Assembly: GCF_014641735.1 (NCBI RefSeq)
Contig: NZ_BMIH01000001.1
Location: forward strand, 1,056,001 to 1,120,000
Origin: Sphingomonas metalli
GTDB taxonomy: Bacteria; Pseudomonadota; Alphaproteobacteria; Sphingomonadales; Sphingomonadaceae
Direction: 5' to 3'
Length of the DNA: 64,000 nucleotides
Shown: positions 7,425 to 16,362 of the stretch, in pieces
How positions within the stretch are numbered: the stretch's first letter is position 1
How the letters are laid out: the number at the start of each line of letters is the position of its first letter
The notes under the pieces: model-generated
Told to the model about the DNA's origin: nothing
What the model saw: the letters and a program-made list of their open reading frames with translations, nothing else
Databases searched by the model: none
Translations under genes and position numbers: made by a program

Positions 7425-8977
7425 TGCTGCGCCGGCTGCTGGCGGCGGCCATACTGGCAATGGCGGTCGTCGCAACGCCGCTGCACGCCGAGCCGGTCAC
7501 GGTCACCTCCGCCGCGCCCGACCGCGTCTCGCTAACCGTCTACCGTGGCCCCGACGGCAGCGGCGCGATGAACCTGCGATTCCTGCAAGGGTTCGCGCTC
7601 GTGACGGAGACCCGGCGCATTCGGCTGCCGCGTGGGACCGCCGTGGTGCGGTTCGAGGGCGTGGCAGAGGGAATCGTGTCGGTTAGTGCCATAATCGACG
7701 GGCTGCCCGGAGGCACGATCGAGAAGAACCGCGACGCCCGCCTGCTTTCGCCAGCGTCGCTAGTTGACGGCACGCTTGGCCGACGGATCACGCTGACCCG
7801 CACCGACAAGGCAACCGGCCGGGCAGTCAGTGAGGAGGCGACGATCGTCGCCGGCCCGCGGCCCGGGGTGATCGTGCAGACGGCCGCGGGCATCGAGGCG
7901 CTGCGCTGCTCGGGCCTGCCCGAGCAACTGGGGTATGCGGGGGTGCCGGCCGGGCTGTCCAGCAAGCCGGTGCTGAGCGTTACCACCACCAGCTCGGCGG
8001 CGGCGACGGTGACGGTTCGGCTGACCTATCTTGCCTCCGGGTTCGACTGGCGGGCGAGCTATGTGGCCACGCTCGCTCCCGATGGCCGCGCGCTCGACCT
8101 GTTTGCCTGGATGACGCTGGCCAACGGCAATGACGAGGTGTTCCCCCAGGCCGAGGTGCAGGCGGTCGCCGGTCGGCTCAACCGGGTGGCCGTGTCGGCG
8201 ATCCCGCAGGAGGCAAGCGCGCTGCGGCTGGTCTGCTACCCGCTCGGGACGACCACCTCCGACTTGCGCGCGCGCAAATTCGAGCCGGCTGAGCCAATCG
8301 AGCCTGCCGATGAGATCGTGGTGACGGCAATGAACATGGCGACACTTGCTCCGCCTGCACCTCCTCCGCCGCCGGCGCCGGCGCCGGAGGACCTTGGCGA
8401 CCTGAAGCTCTACCGGATCCCGGTAGCGACCACTGTCGCGGCGCGCGCGCAGAAGCAGGTGGCGCTGCTAGCGCAAAGATCGGTGCCCTTCGAGCGGCGG
8501 TATCGGCGAGCGGTTCATCCAGGCGAGCGGATCGACGCCGCATCGACTGCGATTGTACTGATGTTGAAGAACGAAAAGACGAACGGCTTAGGCGTGCCGC
8601 TGCCTGCTGGTAGCACCGCGCTTTACGCTCGGCGGGCGGACGAGCGGCTCTTGCTCGGACTGGGGGCGATCACGGATCGCTCCGTCGGTGAGACCTTCCG
8701 CCTCGCAGCCGGCGTGAGCAGCCAGGTGACGGTGACGCAAGTAGACGTAGCTCCGCGCGACCCCTTGCGGGTGACCCGCATCGCTCTAGGTTCCCGAGAG
8801 GCGATGCTGACGGTGAGTAACGCTACCCCATTTGCGGTAAGGCTCGACGTGCCGATCGGAGCTGCGGGGCAGCAGATCGAGGCGGAAGCCCAGGATGTTG
8901 GCCGCATCGAGGGAGTCGTCACTTGGTCGCCGACGCTCGCGCCGGGCGGCCAAGCTGAGCTGCGCTACCGCTATTAG
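7424..8977 (+). CDS. DUF4139 domain-containing exported protein (second paralogue)
   Basis: A 517-residue product starting at the ATG that overlaps the preceding stop by one base. Signal peptide MLRRLLAAAILAMAVVATPLHAEP. It has the same architecture as its neighbour (LTYLASGFDWRASYVATLAP, then DLKLYRIPVATTVAARAQKQV, then the terminal SPTLAPGGQAELRYRY). An odd insertion is DEIVVTAMN followed by a run of prolines and alanines (APPAPPPPPAPAPE) in the middle. EIVVTA is the usual sphingomonad TonB-box-like string and is unexpected outside a receptor. The pair probably works together in the envelope; the role is unknown. Confidence 0.8.
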   Translation: MLRRLLAAAILAMAVVATPLHAEPVTVTSAAPDRVSLTVYRGPDGSGAMNLRFLQGFALVTETRRIRLPRGTAVVRFEGVAEGIVSVSAIIDGLPGGTIEKNRDARLLSPASLVDGTLGRRITLTRTDKATGRAVSEEATIVAGPRPGVIVQTAAGIEALRCSGLPEQLGYAGVPAGLSSKPVLSVTTTSSAAATVTVRLTYLASGFDWRASYVATLAPDGRALDLFAWMTLANGNDEVFPQAEVQAVAGRLNRVAVSAIPQEASALRLVCYPLGTTTSDLRARKFEPAEPIEPADEIVVTAMNMATLAPPAPPPPPAPAPEDLGDLKLYRIPVATTVAARAQKQVALLAQRSVPFERRYRRAVHPGERIDAASTAIVLMLKNEKTNGLGVPLPAGSTALYARRADERLLLGLGAITDRSVGETFRLAAGVSSQVTVTQVDVAPRDPLRVTRIALGSREAMLTVSNATPFAVRLDVPIGAAGQQIEAEAQDVGRIEGVVTWSPTLAPGGQAELRYRY

Positions 8978-9411
8978 AGCGTCACACAGGACACGAGCGC
9001 ACCGCTCGTTCACCTTCGGCGCGGCTGCTGGATAGACGTCGCGACGACCCAGTAGCGGACATTCACCAGGCCTAATTCGCCTCCCACCTTCGGCCATTTG
9101 TTCAGGTCGACGGCGGGGCCGCGGCGGCGCCGCTGATCGTTGCCCGGATGCCGCTTCCGCCATCATTCCGTCGAGGGACCAAGACACCCGACGACTTCTT
9201 GCTGCCCTGTAAGGCGTGATGCTGTCGGCGACAGCGCCCGCCATCGATCCCGACGGAATAGCGGCCGCCATGCCGGCGCCGGCCGCCGGTGATCGGCTCG
9301 TGAAGCTCGATGACGATCAACCCGGGCCTCAGCAGCTCCCCTTTGCTTTTCTCGCCGGACTTCCAAGCTGGAACGGCGAGGTGTGCGTCAGTTGGACAGC
9401 ACCTCAAGTGC
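8978..9411. other. Intergenic region after the DUF4139 operon
   Basis: No convincing gene in about 430 bp. It holds the hairpin at 8993-9009, a GCGGACATTCAC motif near 9055 related to the GCGGAC half-repeats seen elsewhere, and a CCCACCTTCGGCCAT string that also occurs near 5751. It may be decayed repeat sequence. Confidence 0.4.
8993..9009 (+). terminator. Possible terminator of the DUF4139 operon
   Basis: A perfect 7-bp stem ACGAGCG / CGCTCGT with a 3-base loop, 16 bp after the stop codon. The following bases are only weakly T-rich. Confidence 0.4.
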
Positions 9412-9651
9412 TCATTGCGAACGTGACGAGAGACATGTCGGAGGCCGGGATCTCGGGTCCGAATGAACAGGGCCAAGCTCAGTGACGACGAGGCTCCAGA
9501 AGCGGGCGCTCAGGTCGTCGCCCTCCTGCTCGGCCCGGGCAACCTCGGCGATCGCCTTTTCGACAGCCTTTCGGCCGGAGGCCGCGCGCAGCTCCGCCGC
9601 TTTCGCTGCCACGCTTGTCACGCCCGACAATCGTCCGTCCTTTCCGATCAC
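9412..9651 (-). CDS. Small helical hypothetical protein (uncertain)
   Basis: A 79-residue frame with a GTG start. Its first 60 residues form an Ala/Glu-rich helical pattern (AAKAAELRAASGRKAVEKAI, then AEQEGDDLSARFWSLVVTEL) resembling small sphingomonad proteins of unknown function. The last 20 residues are Pro/Ser/Arg-rich and less protein-like. No strong ribosome-binding site is visible. It could be a chance frame. Confidence 0.3.
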   Translation of the reverse strand: MIGKDGRLSGVTSVAAKAAELRAASGRKAVEKAIAEVARAEQEGDDLSARFWSLVVTELGPVHSDPRSRPPTCLSSRSQ

Positions 9652-9711
9652 GCCGCAGTCAGCCTCTATGGGTTTGTAGTCATCGGTGTTTTCCCGCCCG
9701 GTCGCAGGTCG

Positions 9712-11361
9712 CTAGAGTGCGCGCGCCAGACGAAGCGACAGGCGCGGACGCCGGTTGCCGGTGTCAAAGCGATCTTCCCCCAGCGGAAAGGCCAGCTCGA
9801 TCCCCGCCTCGATCCGCCCCGCACCGGCGCGCAGTCCTGCGCCCGCCGAGGCCAAGGTTCCGCCACCCGCGCCCGCATGCCAATTGGCGACCGTGCCACC
9901 ATCGCCGAAGCCATAGGCCTGCAACCGGTCGATCACCCCCGACACGATCCGGCCCGCGTCATAACGCAGCTCGACCGAACCCATGATGCCGTAATCGCCG
10001 GTTCGCTCAGCATAGTCATAGGCGCGGCCGAACGAGGGGCCGCCCAGCCCGATCTCTGACACGGCCAGCAAGGGCCGTGAGGCGAGCTGTCCCGCCGACG
10101 TCATGGCGACGCTGACACGGCCCGTCAGCGGCATGGTCCAGTCGACCAGATAGCTTAAAGCGGCGAACCGGCCATCACCGTCGCTGCGCGAGGCGAGGTC
10201 GGAAACATGCGGAATGCCGAATTGCGCTGCCACCTCTCCCCGGATCGTGCCGGTGCCGGTCGTCGCCAGACCGTTGAGCGAGCCCGTCAGCGTCGCCAGC
10301 CGGTCCTGCCGCAGGGGCAGACCGGCGAGCGACTGCCGGGTCGTCAGCGCCCGCAGGTCGAGGTTCGCCCACAGGCTGCGGGCCTTGCGCCGCAGCAGCG
10401 GGCGCGCATAGCCGACCGTCACGTCGGCGCTCCGCCCGCTGATATCGAAGGGCGCGAGCGCCGCTCCGGGGTGCGACCAGCCATAGGAGGCGGACACCGC
10501 CAGAACCGATCCCGCCGCATCGACCGGCGCGGCGTAGCGCCCGCGCAGAAAGGTGAACTCGCTCACGTCGATCGGCGTTTGGGCAAGCACCACACCCAGC
10601 TCGTCGCCGTCGTCCACGATGCCGCGCAGATTGCCGAGCAGCGTCGCCCGGAGCGGACCGACCTCCTTCGTGCCGCGATTGTCGATCTGGGCGTATGCGG
10701 CCACCCGATCCTCGTCGATGGTTACGAGCAGGATGCCGAAGCCGTCCTGCTGGACGAAGCGGCTACCCTTTACCCGCACGCCGGGAATATCGCCGACCAG
10801 CAGCAGCGCGCGTTCGAGATCCGCCTGCCGGACCGGCCTTTGCGTCACGAGAGTATGGACGAGGATGGCGTCCGCGCGGCCGTTGCGTGCGCCCACCACG
10901 CGCACCGCATCGATGCGACCGCGATCGACGGTGACGCGCAGGATGCCGTCGGCCATTGGCTGCGCCGCGATCGTCGCGGTGGCGAAGGGATAGCCGCGCG
11001 TCCGCACGACCTTCCCGATCGCGGACGCGAAGGCCGCCAGCTCCTGCCGCGACAGCGCTCGGCCCAGCATCGGGGCGATGGTATCGGCATAGGCATCAGC
11101 CGCGATGTCGTCGGCGCCCTCGACCACCACGGCAGAGGCCGGCCGCAGCCGCGCTATGTCGGGCGCCTCGCCCGCCGGCTGGCCGGCGACCGGGGCCGGC
11201 GAACGGTCGCCGGCCGGACGCGTCGGATCGCTTTCGGGCAAGGTCCGAACGGCGATGCTCGGGTCCGACTGATCGAGTCGGTTCTGTTCGGCACGTGCCG
11301 GCGCTCCGGCTGCGTTGATAACCAGGCCCGCAACCAGTGCTCTGCGAAAAAATGACGGCAT
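9712..11361 (-). CDS. ShlB/FhaC/HecB family two-partner secretion pore (TpsB)
   Basis: A 549-residue outer-membrane transporter. The start ATG at 11361 is preceded by AAAGGGA and followed by signal peptide MPSFFRRALVAGLVINAAGAPARA. After a Pro-rich linker comes a POTRA-type domain (about residues 75-160: VVVEGADDIAADAYADTIAP through LRVTVDRGRIDAVRVVG). The rest is a 16-strand-type beta-barrel ending in the aromatic-poor RPRLSLRLARAL. The family secretes and activates large TpsA adhesins or haemolysins. No TpsA partner is in the window. It is divergent from the FecR-domain gene; the two share about 170 bp of upstream DNA and are probably co-regulated. Confidence 0.85.
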   Translation of the reverse strand: MPSFFRRALVAGLVINAAGAPARAEQNRLDQSDPSIAVRTLPESDPTRPAGDRSPAPVAGQPAGEAPDIARLRPASAVVVEGADDIAADAYADTIAPMLGRALSRQELAAFASAIGKVVRTRGYPFATATIAAQPMADGILRVTVDRGRIDAVRVVGARNGRADAILVHTLVTQRPVRQADLERALLLVGDIPGVRVKGSRFVQQDGFGILLVTIDEDRVAAYAQIDNRGTKEVGPLRATLLGNLRGIVDDGDELGVVLAQTPIDVSEFTFLRGRYAAPVDAAGSVLAVSASYGWSHPGAALAPFDISGRSADVTVGYARPLLRRKARSLWANLDLRALTTRQSLAGLPLRQDRLATLTGSLNGLATTGTGTIRGEVAAQFGIPHVSDLASRSDGDGRFAALSYLVDWTMPLTGRVSVAMTSAGQLASRPLLAVSEIGLGGPSFGRAYDYAERTGDYGIMGSVELRYDAGRIVSGVIDRLQAYGFGDGGTVANWHAGAGGGTLASAGAGLRAGAGRIEAGIELAFPLGEDRFDTGNRRPRLSLRLARAL

Positions 11362-11532
11362 CTCAATCCCTTTGATCTCATCAGGTAGGCCGCAACTGGT
11401 TCGCAAGGGGTTAAGCCGCGCATCGCTGCCCGGTTATCTGGAATTAACCATCCGACCTAAGCGCTCGGAAATAAATCACTGCCAGTTCAACTATTTGGAA
11501 GACGAACAATGATTCGCGTGGCGGAGAACATT

Positions 11533-13464
11533 ATGCGCAAGTCCCTGTTGGCGATGCTGGCCGCATCCTGCTCCTCGGCCGCTGTCGCCGGGCCTGCGGC
11601 ATGGCGCCTCAGCGAGGTCAGCGGACCGGTTCAGATCGCGCGCAACGGCATCACCAAGGTCGCGGCGCGTGGGCTGGAAATCGCCGCCGGCGACACCGTT
11701 TCCACCGGTGCTGCGGGGCGTGCGGTGCTCGTACGCGGCACCGAATTCATGATGGTCGCGCCGAATTCCCGGCTGCGCCTGCCCGCCGCGAGCGAGGAGA
11801 AATCCGGCTTCACCCGCATCGCCCAGGAGCTCGGCAACGTCGTCTTCATGATCAAGAAGAAGATGACTCCGCATTTCGAGGTGCAGACCCCCTATCTGGC
11901 CGCGGTGGTGAAGGGCACGACCTTCAGCGTGAACGTCGCCGATCGCGGCACCGCGCTTCAGGTCCTCGAAGGCGCGGTCGAAGTCGCGACCCGCGACGGC
12001 GGCGCGAAGGACCTGATCACGCCGGGCGCAGTCGCGCTCGTCTCCGACACCAATCGGTTCCGGATGGAGGTGGAGCGTGGCGGCGTGCGCACGGTGATCG
12101 AGTCGCCGGCCGCCAAGACGCAGGAGGCACAGCCCGTGCCGGTCGAGACCGCCGCCGCGCCGGCTTCGGCCGAATCGTCGGCCGCTCCCGCCGCCCTTGC
12201 CACGCCTGCCGACGCGTCGGCCACGGCGCCCGCCCCTGTGCTGGCCGAGACCGCGCCGGCGGGTGTCGCGCCGCAGCCCGTCCTCGCCCAGGCCGTCTAT
12301 GCCGCGCCGGTTTCGCTCGGCGAGGCGACCGGCGGGCTCGTCGAGGGGAGCATCGGGCAGGAGGCGAGCGCCGCCCTGACCCAGGTGGCGGCGGCGACCC
12401 GCATCGCCACCGAGGCGTCGGCCGCGGCGGTGAAAACCGTCGAGGTGGCGAGCACGATCGTCGCCGCACATGCCGACGAGGCGGCGAGCGTCGCCGCCGC
12501 GGCGAAGACCCAGGCGCAGGCCGAACAGGCGGCGGCCGCCAAGGCGGCAGCGGAACGCTCGGCGCTCGATGCGGCCGCGGCGGCCAAGGCGTCCGCCGAC
12601 GCCGCCGCGGCGGCCGAGGCCGAACGCGCCGCCAAGGCCGCGGAACAGGCTCGCGCCGAAGCACAGGCCCGGTCCGCCGCGCAAGTCGCCGACGCCGCAC
12701 GCAAGGGCGCCGCCGACCGTGCCGCGGCAGAGGCCGCGCGCACTGCTGCCGCGGCCGACGCCGCCACCCGCGCGATGGACGATGCGCGCCGTGCGGACGA
12801 AGCGCTCGCCGCCGCCGACATGGATCGCGCCACGCGCGAGTCGCAAAAGGCCAGCGCGAGTCGCGACGCCGAGGAGGCCGCTCGCCGTGCCGCCGATCTC
12901 GCCGCGCAGGCAGCGACGAGCAGCGACAGCGCCGTGCAGGCCGCTGCGGCCGACGCCGCGCGGGACGCTGCGGCCGCGGCTGATCGGGCGAGCAGGGCCA
13001 GCGCCGCCGCGGCCCAGGCCGCGGCCGACAAGGCCGCGCGCGAAGCCGCGAAGGCGGCGTCAGCGCAGGCCGCCGATGCCGCCCGCGACGCCCTGAAGGC
13101 GACGCGCGACGCGGCCGACAAGGCTGCGGCCGACGCGGCCAAAAAGGCTGACGATGCCGCAAAGGAGGCGGACAAGGCCGCCAAGGACGCCGAGAAGGCG
13201 GCCAAGGACGCCGATAGGGCTTCGGCCGACAAGGCGGCGAAGGACGCCGAACGCGCGGCGAAGGATGCTGAGCGCGAAGCCGCAAAGGCCGCTGCGGATG
13301 CCGCCCGCGATCAGGAAAAGGCCGCCAACGACGCGAAGAAGGCTGCGGAAGACGCCGCCAAGGATGCCGCCAAGGCGGCTGCCGAAGCCAACAAGAACGC
13401 GACCAAACAGGCGGAGGAAGCCGCGAAGAAGCTCGAGGATCTGAAAAAGGGCAAGATCGGCTGA
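11533..13464 (+). CDS. FecR-domain protein with long Ala/Lys/Asp coiled-coil tail
   Basis: A 643-residue product. The ATG at 11533 was chosen because GGAG lies 6 bases upstream and a signal peptide follows (MRKSLLAMLAASCSSAAVA). An ATG eight codons upstream is the alternative. Residues about 25-190 form a periplasmic FecR domain (AWRLSEVSGPVQIARNG; FEVQTPYLAAVVKGTTFSV; LEGAVEVATRDGG). From about residue 220 to the end the protein is almost entirely Ala-rich helix, changing from Ala/Glu/Gln blocks to AAKDAEKAAKDA-like heptads. This is a TolA-like periplasmic rod or a surface-linked coiled coil. It lies 52 bp before the CHASE2-EAL gene, probably in one operon. The repetitive tail is recombination-prone. 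Confidence 0.8.
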   Translation: MRKSLLAMLAASCSSAAVAGPAAWRLSEVSGPVQIARNGITKVAARGLEIAAGDTVSTGAAGRAVLVRGTEFMMVAPNSRLRLPAASEEKSGFTRIAQELGNVVFMIKKKMTPHFEVQTPYLAAVVKGTTFSVNVADRGTALQVLEGAVEVATRDGGAKDLITPGAVALVSDTNRFRMEVERGGVRTVIESPAAKTQEAQPVPVETAAAPASAESSAAPAALATPADASATAPAPVLAETAPAGVAPQPVLAQAVYAAPVSLGEATGGLVEGSIGQEASAALTQVAAATRIATEASAAAVKTVEVASTIVAAHADEAASVAAAAKTQAQAEQAAAAKAAAERSALDAAAAAKASADAAAAAEAERAAKAAEQARAEAQARSAAQVADAARKGAADRAAAEAARTAAAADAATRAMDDARRADEALAAADMDRATRESQKASASRDAEEAARRAADLAAQAATSSDSAVQAAAADAARDAAAAADRASRASAAAAQAAADKAAREAAKAASAQAADAARDALKATRDAADKAAADAAKKADDAAKEADKAAKDAEKAAKDADRASADKAAKDAERAAKDAEREAAKAAADAARDQEKAANDAKKAAEDAAKDAAKAAAEANKNATKQAEEAAKKLEDLKKGKIG

Positions 13465-13516
13465 CGTGCGGCCAGCCGCTACCCGATCTTAGCGTTTTTG
13501 CGGCCAAGCATTTGAT

Positions 13517-15847
13517 ATGAAGCGTGTGTTTCGCCCCGTCCGCCTGCTCATCCTGTTCGTCGCGGCGGCGATGACCCTGGCCTTCGCGACCTTGCCGGCG
13601 GGTCGCTGGGCCGAACGCACGCTCGATCCGCTCCGCTTCGCGCTCGCAGGCCGGCCCGCCAGCGGCCGGATCGCGATCGTCGAAATGGACGCCGCCAGCG
13701 TCGCGGCAATCCGGCAATGGCCGTGGTCGCGACGCCATTATGCCGCCGCCATCGATCAGCTGACCCGCGCCGGCGCGGCCTCGATCGTCTTCGACGTCGA
13801 TCTGTCCTCGGCATCGGACCCGTCCGACGACGCGCAGCTGGCCGCGGCGATCGCGCGAGCCGACGGTCGCGTGGTGCTGCCGACCTTCGCCCAGCGCGCC
13901 GGTGCCGGCGATACGCGATCGATGGACGCGCTTCCCCTGCCCATATTGCGCGCGCATGCGGCGTTGGCATCGGTCAACGTCGCCCCGGATGATGACGGCA
14001 TGGTGCGGCGCATGCCTTTCGGCACGATCACCGCGGACGTCCCGCGCCCGTCGCTGGCGGCCTATCTGGGCAACCGGCCCGGCGTGGCCGATCGGACCTT
14101 TCGCATCGACTATGGCATCGATCCCGCCACCATCCCCCGGCTGAGTTTCGTCGATGTGCGCGACGGGCGGTTCGATCCGGCCCAGGTGAGGGGGCGCGAC
14201 GTGCTGATCGGGGCCACCGCGATCGAGATGGGGGATCGCTACGCCACCCCTGTCTGGGGCGTTATCCCCGGCGTGGTGATCCAGGCGCTGGCCGCCGAGA
14301 GCCTGCTTCCCGGACTGCCATACTCCGGTTCCTTCGCCTGGACGATGCTGGCGGCCCTCGCCATCGCGGCCGGGATGCTCCGCCTGGAACGACTGCGCAC
14401 CGCGGCGGCGGCAGCGGCGGCGGGCGGCGTTGCTCTGTTCGCCGGAGCGATGTTCGCGCAGGTCCATTATCAATATTGGCTGCCGCTCACCGCCGGCCTG
14501 CTGCTCATCGGCCTTGTCGGGCTGGGCCGCCTCGCGCTGCACGTCATCGAGCGGTTCGACCACCAGCGTTCGACCGACGATGTCACCGGCCTGCCCAACC
14601 GGCTGGCGCTGAACCGTGCGTGCCTCGACCCTGCCGCGACGCTCGCCGTCGCGCTGTTCGCCAATCTGGAGCCGTTGCTGGCCGTGCTGGGGCCGGCGGC
14701 CGAGCGGGATCTGGTCCTGCGACTGGTCGAACGCCTGCGGCTGGCCGCGGGGGGCGCAGAGGTCTTTCGCCTGTCGGATCGACAGTTCGCCTTGACCCTG
14801 CCGGTCGATGGCGATCGCGACGATCTGGCCACGCGCCTGCGTGCAATGCTGCTGCAACCGATCGAGGTCGCCGGCCGCCGCGTCGACCCGACCATCCATA
14901 TCGGCGTCGCCGACATGGCGGGTCCGCTGGCCGAACGGCTGAACGCCGCCGTGCGCGCCGCGGACGAGGCGGCGGAGAGCGCCACCTTCTGGCACCATGG
15001 CAGCCTCGACCGGGCCAAGCTCGAGCAGCGCGTGTCGCTGATGGGCGAGCTCGACCGCGCCATCGACAGCGGCGAGATCGAGGTCCACTACCAACCCAAG
15101 CTGTCGCTTGCCGATGATCGCATCACCAGCGTCGAGGCCCTGGTTCGCTGGCGTCACCCGGAACGGGGCATGATTCGGCCGGACTTGTTCATCCCACTGG
15201 CCGAACAGACCGACCGCATCGCGCCGCTCACCCTCTACATGCTAGACCGCATCACCCGCGACATGGCCGCATGGCGCGAGCGCGGGCTGACGCTGAGCGC
15301 CGCGATCAACGTTTCGGCGCGGCTGCTGACCCATACAAGCTTCGGCGAGGCACTTTGCGCCGTCCTGACCTCCGGCCGGATCGCGCCCGGCAGCCTCATC
15401 CTCGAGGTTACAGAGTCCGCCACCATCGACGATCCGGACCGGGCCGCAGAGACGCTGCGCCGCTACCGCGACCTGGGCTGCGCCATCTCGATGGACGATT
15501 ATGGAACCGGTCAATCGACGCTCAGCTATCTTCAATGGCTGCCTCTGTCCGAGCTCAAAATCGATCGCCGTTTCGTCCAGCATGCGCATCTCAACCATGC
15601 CGACGAACTGATGGTCCGCTCGACAATCGACCTCGCGCATGGATTGGGTCTTAAGGTGGTCGCCGAGGGGATCGAGGAGGAAGGCTGCCTGACCTTCCTC
15701 AAGGAGGCCGGCTGCGATCTCGCGCAGGGCTATTTCATCAGCCGCCCCTTGCCGCTTGCTGAGCTGGACGCACTGCTCGGATGTCACGCGAAGGTAGAGG
15801 TGACTTCCGAAAGCAGGCCGTCGGTCACGCGTGTCTGTAGCGCATAG
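13517..15847 (+). CDS. CHASE2 - degenerate GGDEF - EAL cyclic-di-GMP phosphodiesterase
   Basis: A 776-residue membrane sensor. An N-terminal membrane helix is followed by an extracytoplasmic CHASE2 domain (about 30-270: IAIVEMDAASVAAIRQWPWSR, then IVFDVDLSS), then three membrane helices (about 275-345), a GGDEF-like domain (about 350-500) and an EAL domain (about 515-765). The GGDEF core is lost: S420-D-R-Q-F replaces GGDEF, although the DDVTGLPNR motif remains, so no cyclase activity is expected. The EAL domain keeps E540-A-L, the Asn in INVSARLL, the Glu pair in LEVTES, MDDYGTG, VVAEGIE and AQGYFISRP, so it should hydrolyse c-di-GMP. Placement after a FecR-domain gene and opposite a TpsB gene suggests control of surface adhesin export or release. 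Confidence 0.88.
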   Translation: MKRVFRPVRLLILFVAAAMTLAFATLPAGRWAERTLDPLRFALAGRPASGRIAIVEMDAASVAAIRQWPWSRRHYAAAIDQLTRAGAASIVFDVDLSSASDPSDDAQLAAAIARADGRVVLPTFAQRAGAGDTRSMDALPLPILRAHAALASVNVAPDDDGMVRRMPFGTITADVPRPSLAAYLGNRPGVADRTFRIDYGIDPATIPRLSFVDVRDGRFDPAQVRGRDVLIGATAIEMGDRYATPVWGVIPGVVIQALAAESLLPGLPYSGSFAWTMLAALAIAAGMLRLERLRTAAAAAAAGGVALFAGAMFAQVHYQYWLPLTAGLLLIGLVGLGRLALHVIERFDHQRSTDDVTGLPNRLALNRACLDPAATLAVALFANLEPLLAVLGPAAERDLVLRLVERLRLAAGGAEVFRLSDRQFALTLPVDGDRDDLATRLRAMLLQPIEVAGRRVDPTIHIGVADMAGPLAERLNAAVRAADEAAESATFWHHGSLDRAKLEQRVSLMGELDRAIDSGEIEVHYQPKLSLADDRITSVEALVRWRHPERGMIRPDLFIPLAEQTDRIAPLTLYMLDRITRDMAAWRERGLTLSAAINVSARLLTHTSFGEALCAVLTSGRIAPGSLILEVTESATIDDPDRAAETLRRYRDLGCAISMDDYGTGQSTLSYLQWLPLSELKIDRRFVQHAHLNHADELMVRSTIDLAHGLGLKVVAEGIEEEGCLTFLKEAGCDLAQGYFISRPLPLAELDALLGCHAKVEVTSESRPSVTRVCSA

Positions 15848-16045
15848 CGCAACGAGACTCAGTTTTTTGTCGTTCGACCTGTGCCCCGCCCATCCCCAGA
15901 CCCGCCACGCGTTCATGCCGGCGCCCGTGCGGCTCGATGTCGGCGGGGATCATCGGCGACAACTTTTTGCCTGGTCGCAATATTGCTAAAACCCAACGAC
16001 GTCAGCGCAAGGACGATGGTCATGCCGCCGCAGACAGGAGGACGA

Positions 16046-16348
16046 ATGACGACCTGCAGCCATACCGCCTCGATCCGCGAAGTGACCCCGAGCGCACGTG
16101 GATGTGAGGAGTGCCTCGAGATCGGCAGCGCGTGGCTGCACCTTCGCCTATGCCGCACGTGCGGGCACGTCGGTTGCTGCGACCAGTCGCCGCATCGCCA
16201 TGCTACCGCCCACTTCCACGCGACCCAGCACCCGATCATCGAAGGGTACGACCCGGCCGAGGGATGGGGCTGGTGCTACGTCGACGAGGCGTTCATCGAT
16301 CTCCCCGATCAGACGCCTCAGCAGGGGCCGATCCCGCGCTATTATTGA
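16046..16348 (+). CDS. UBP-type zinc finger domain-containing protein
   Basis: A 100-residue protein that starts at the ATG behind a strong AGGAGG (16036-16042 region). Cysteines and histidines are spaced as in the ZnF-UBP fold: C4, H6, C20-x-x-C23, C36-x-x-C39, C44, H50, H56 and H62, with the family signature CRTCGHVGCCD and HPIIEGYDPAEGWGWCYVDE. In eukaryotes this fold binds ubiquitin C-termini. Bacterial stand-alone versions are common next to oxidoreductases and their role is not known. It ends 14 bp before the Old Yellow Enzyme gene, so the two are likely co-transcribed. Confidence 0.88.
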   Translation: MTTCSHTASIREVTPSARGCEECLEIGSAWLHLRLCRTCGHVGCCDQSPHRHATAHFHATQHPIIEGYDPAEGWGWCYVDEAFIDLPDQTPQQGPIPRYY

Positions 16349-16362
16349 ACAGGACGATCCCG

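Noticed and set aside
12350..13440. CRISPR-like or tandem DNA repeat
   Set aside because: The repetition is coding (Ala/Lys/Asp heptads) without constant spacer-repeat units.
12017..15157. A 1046-residue open frame on the minus strand
   Set aside because: It lies opposite the FecR/coiled-coil and CHASE2-EAL genes, which have clear domains. Its Arg/Pro/Gln/Gly-rich composition is that of an antisense shadow in GC-rich DNA.
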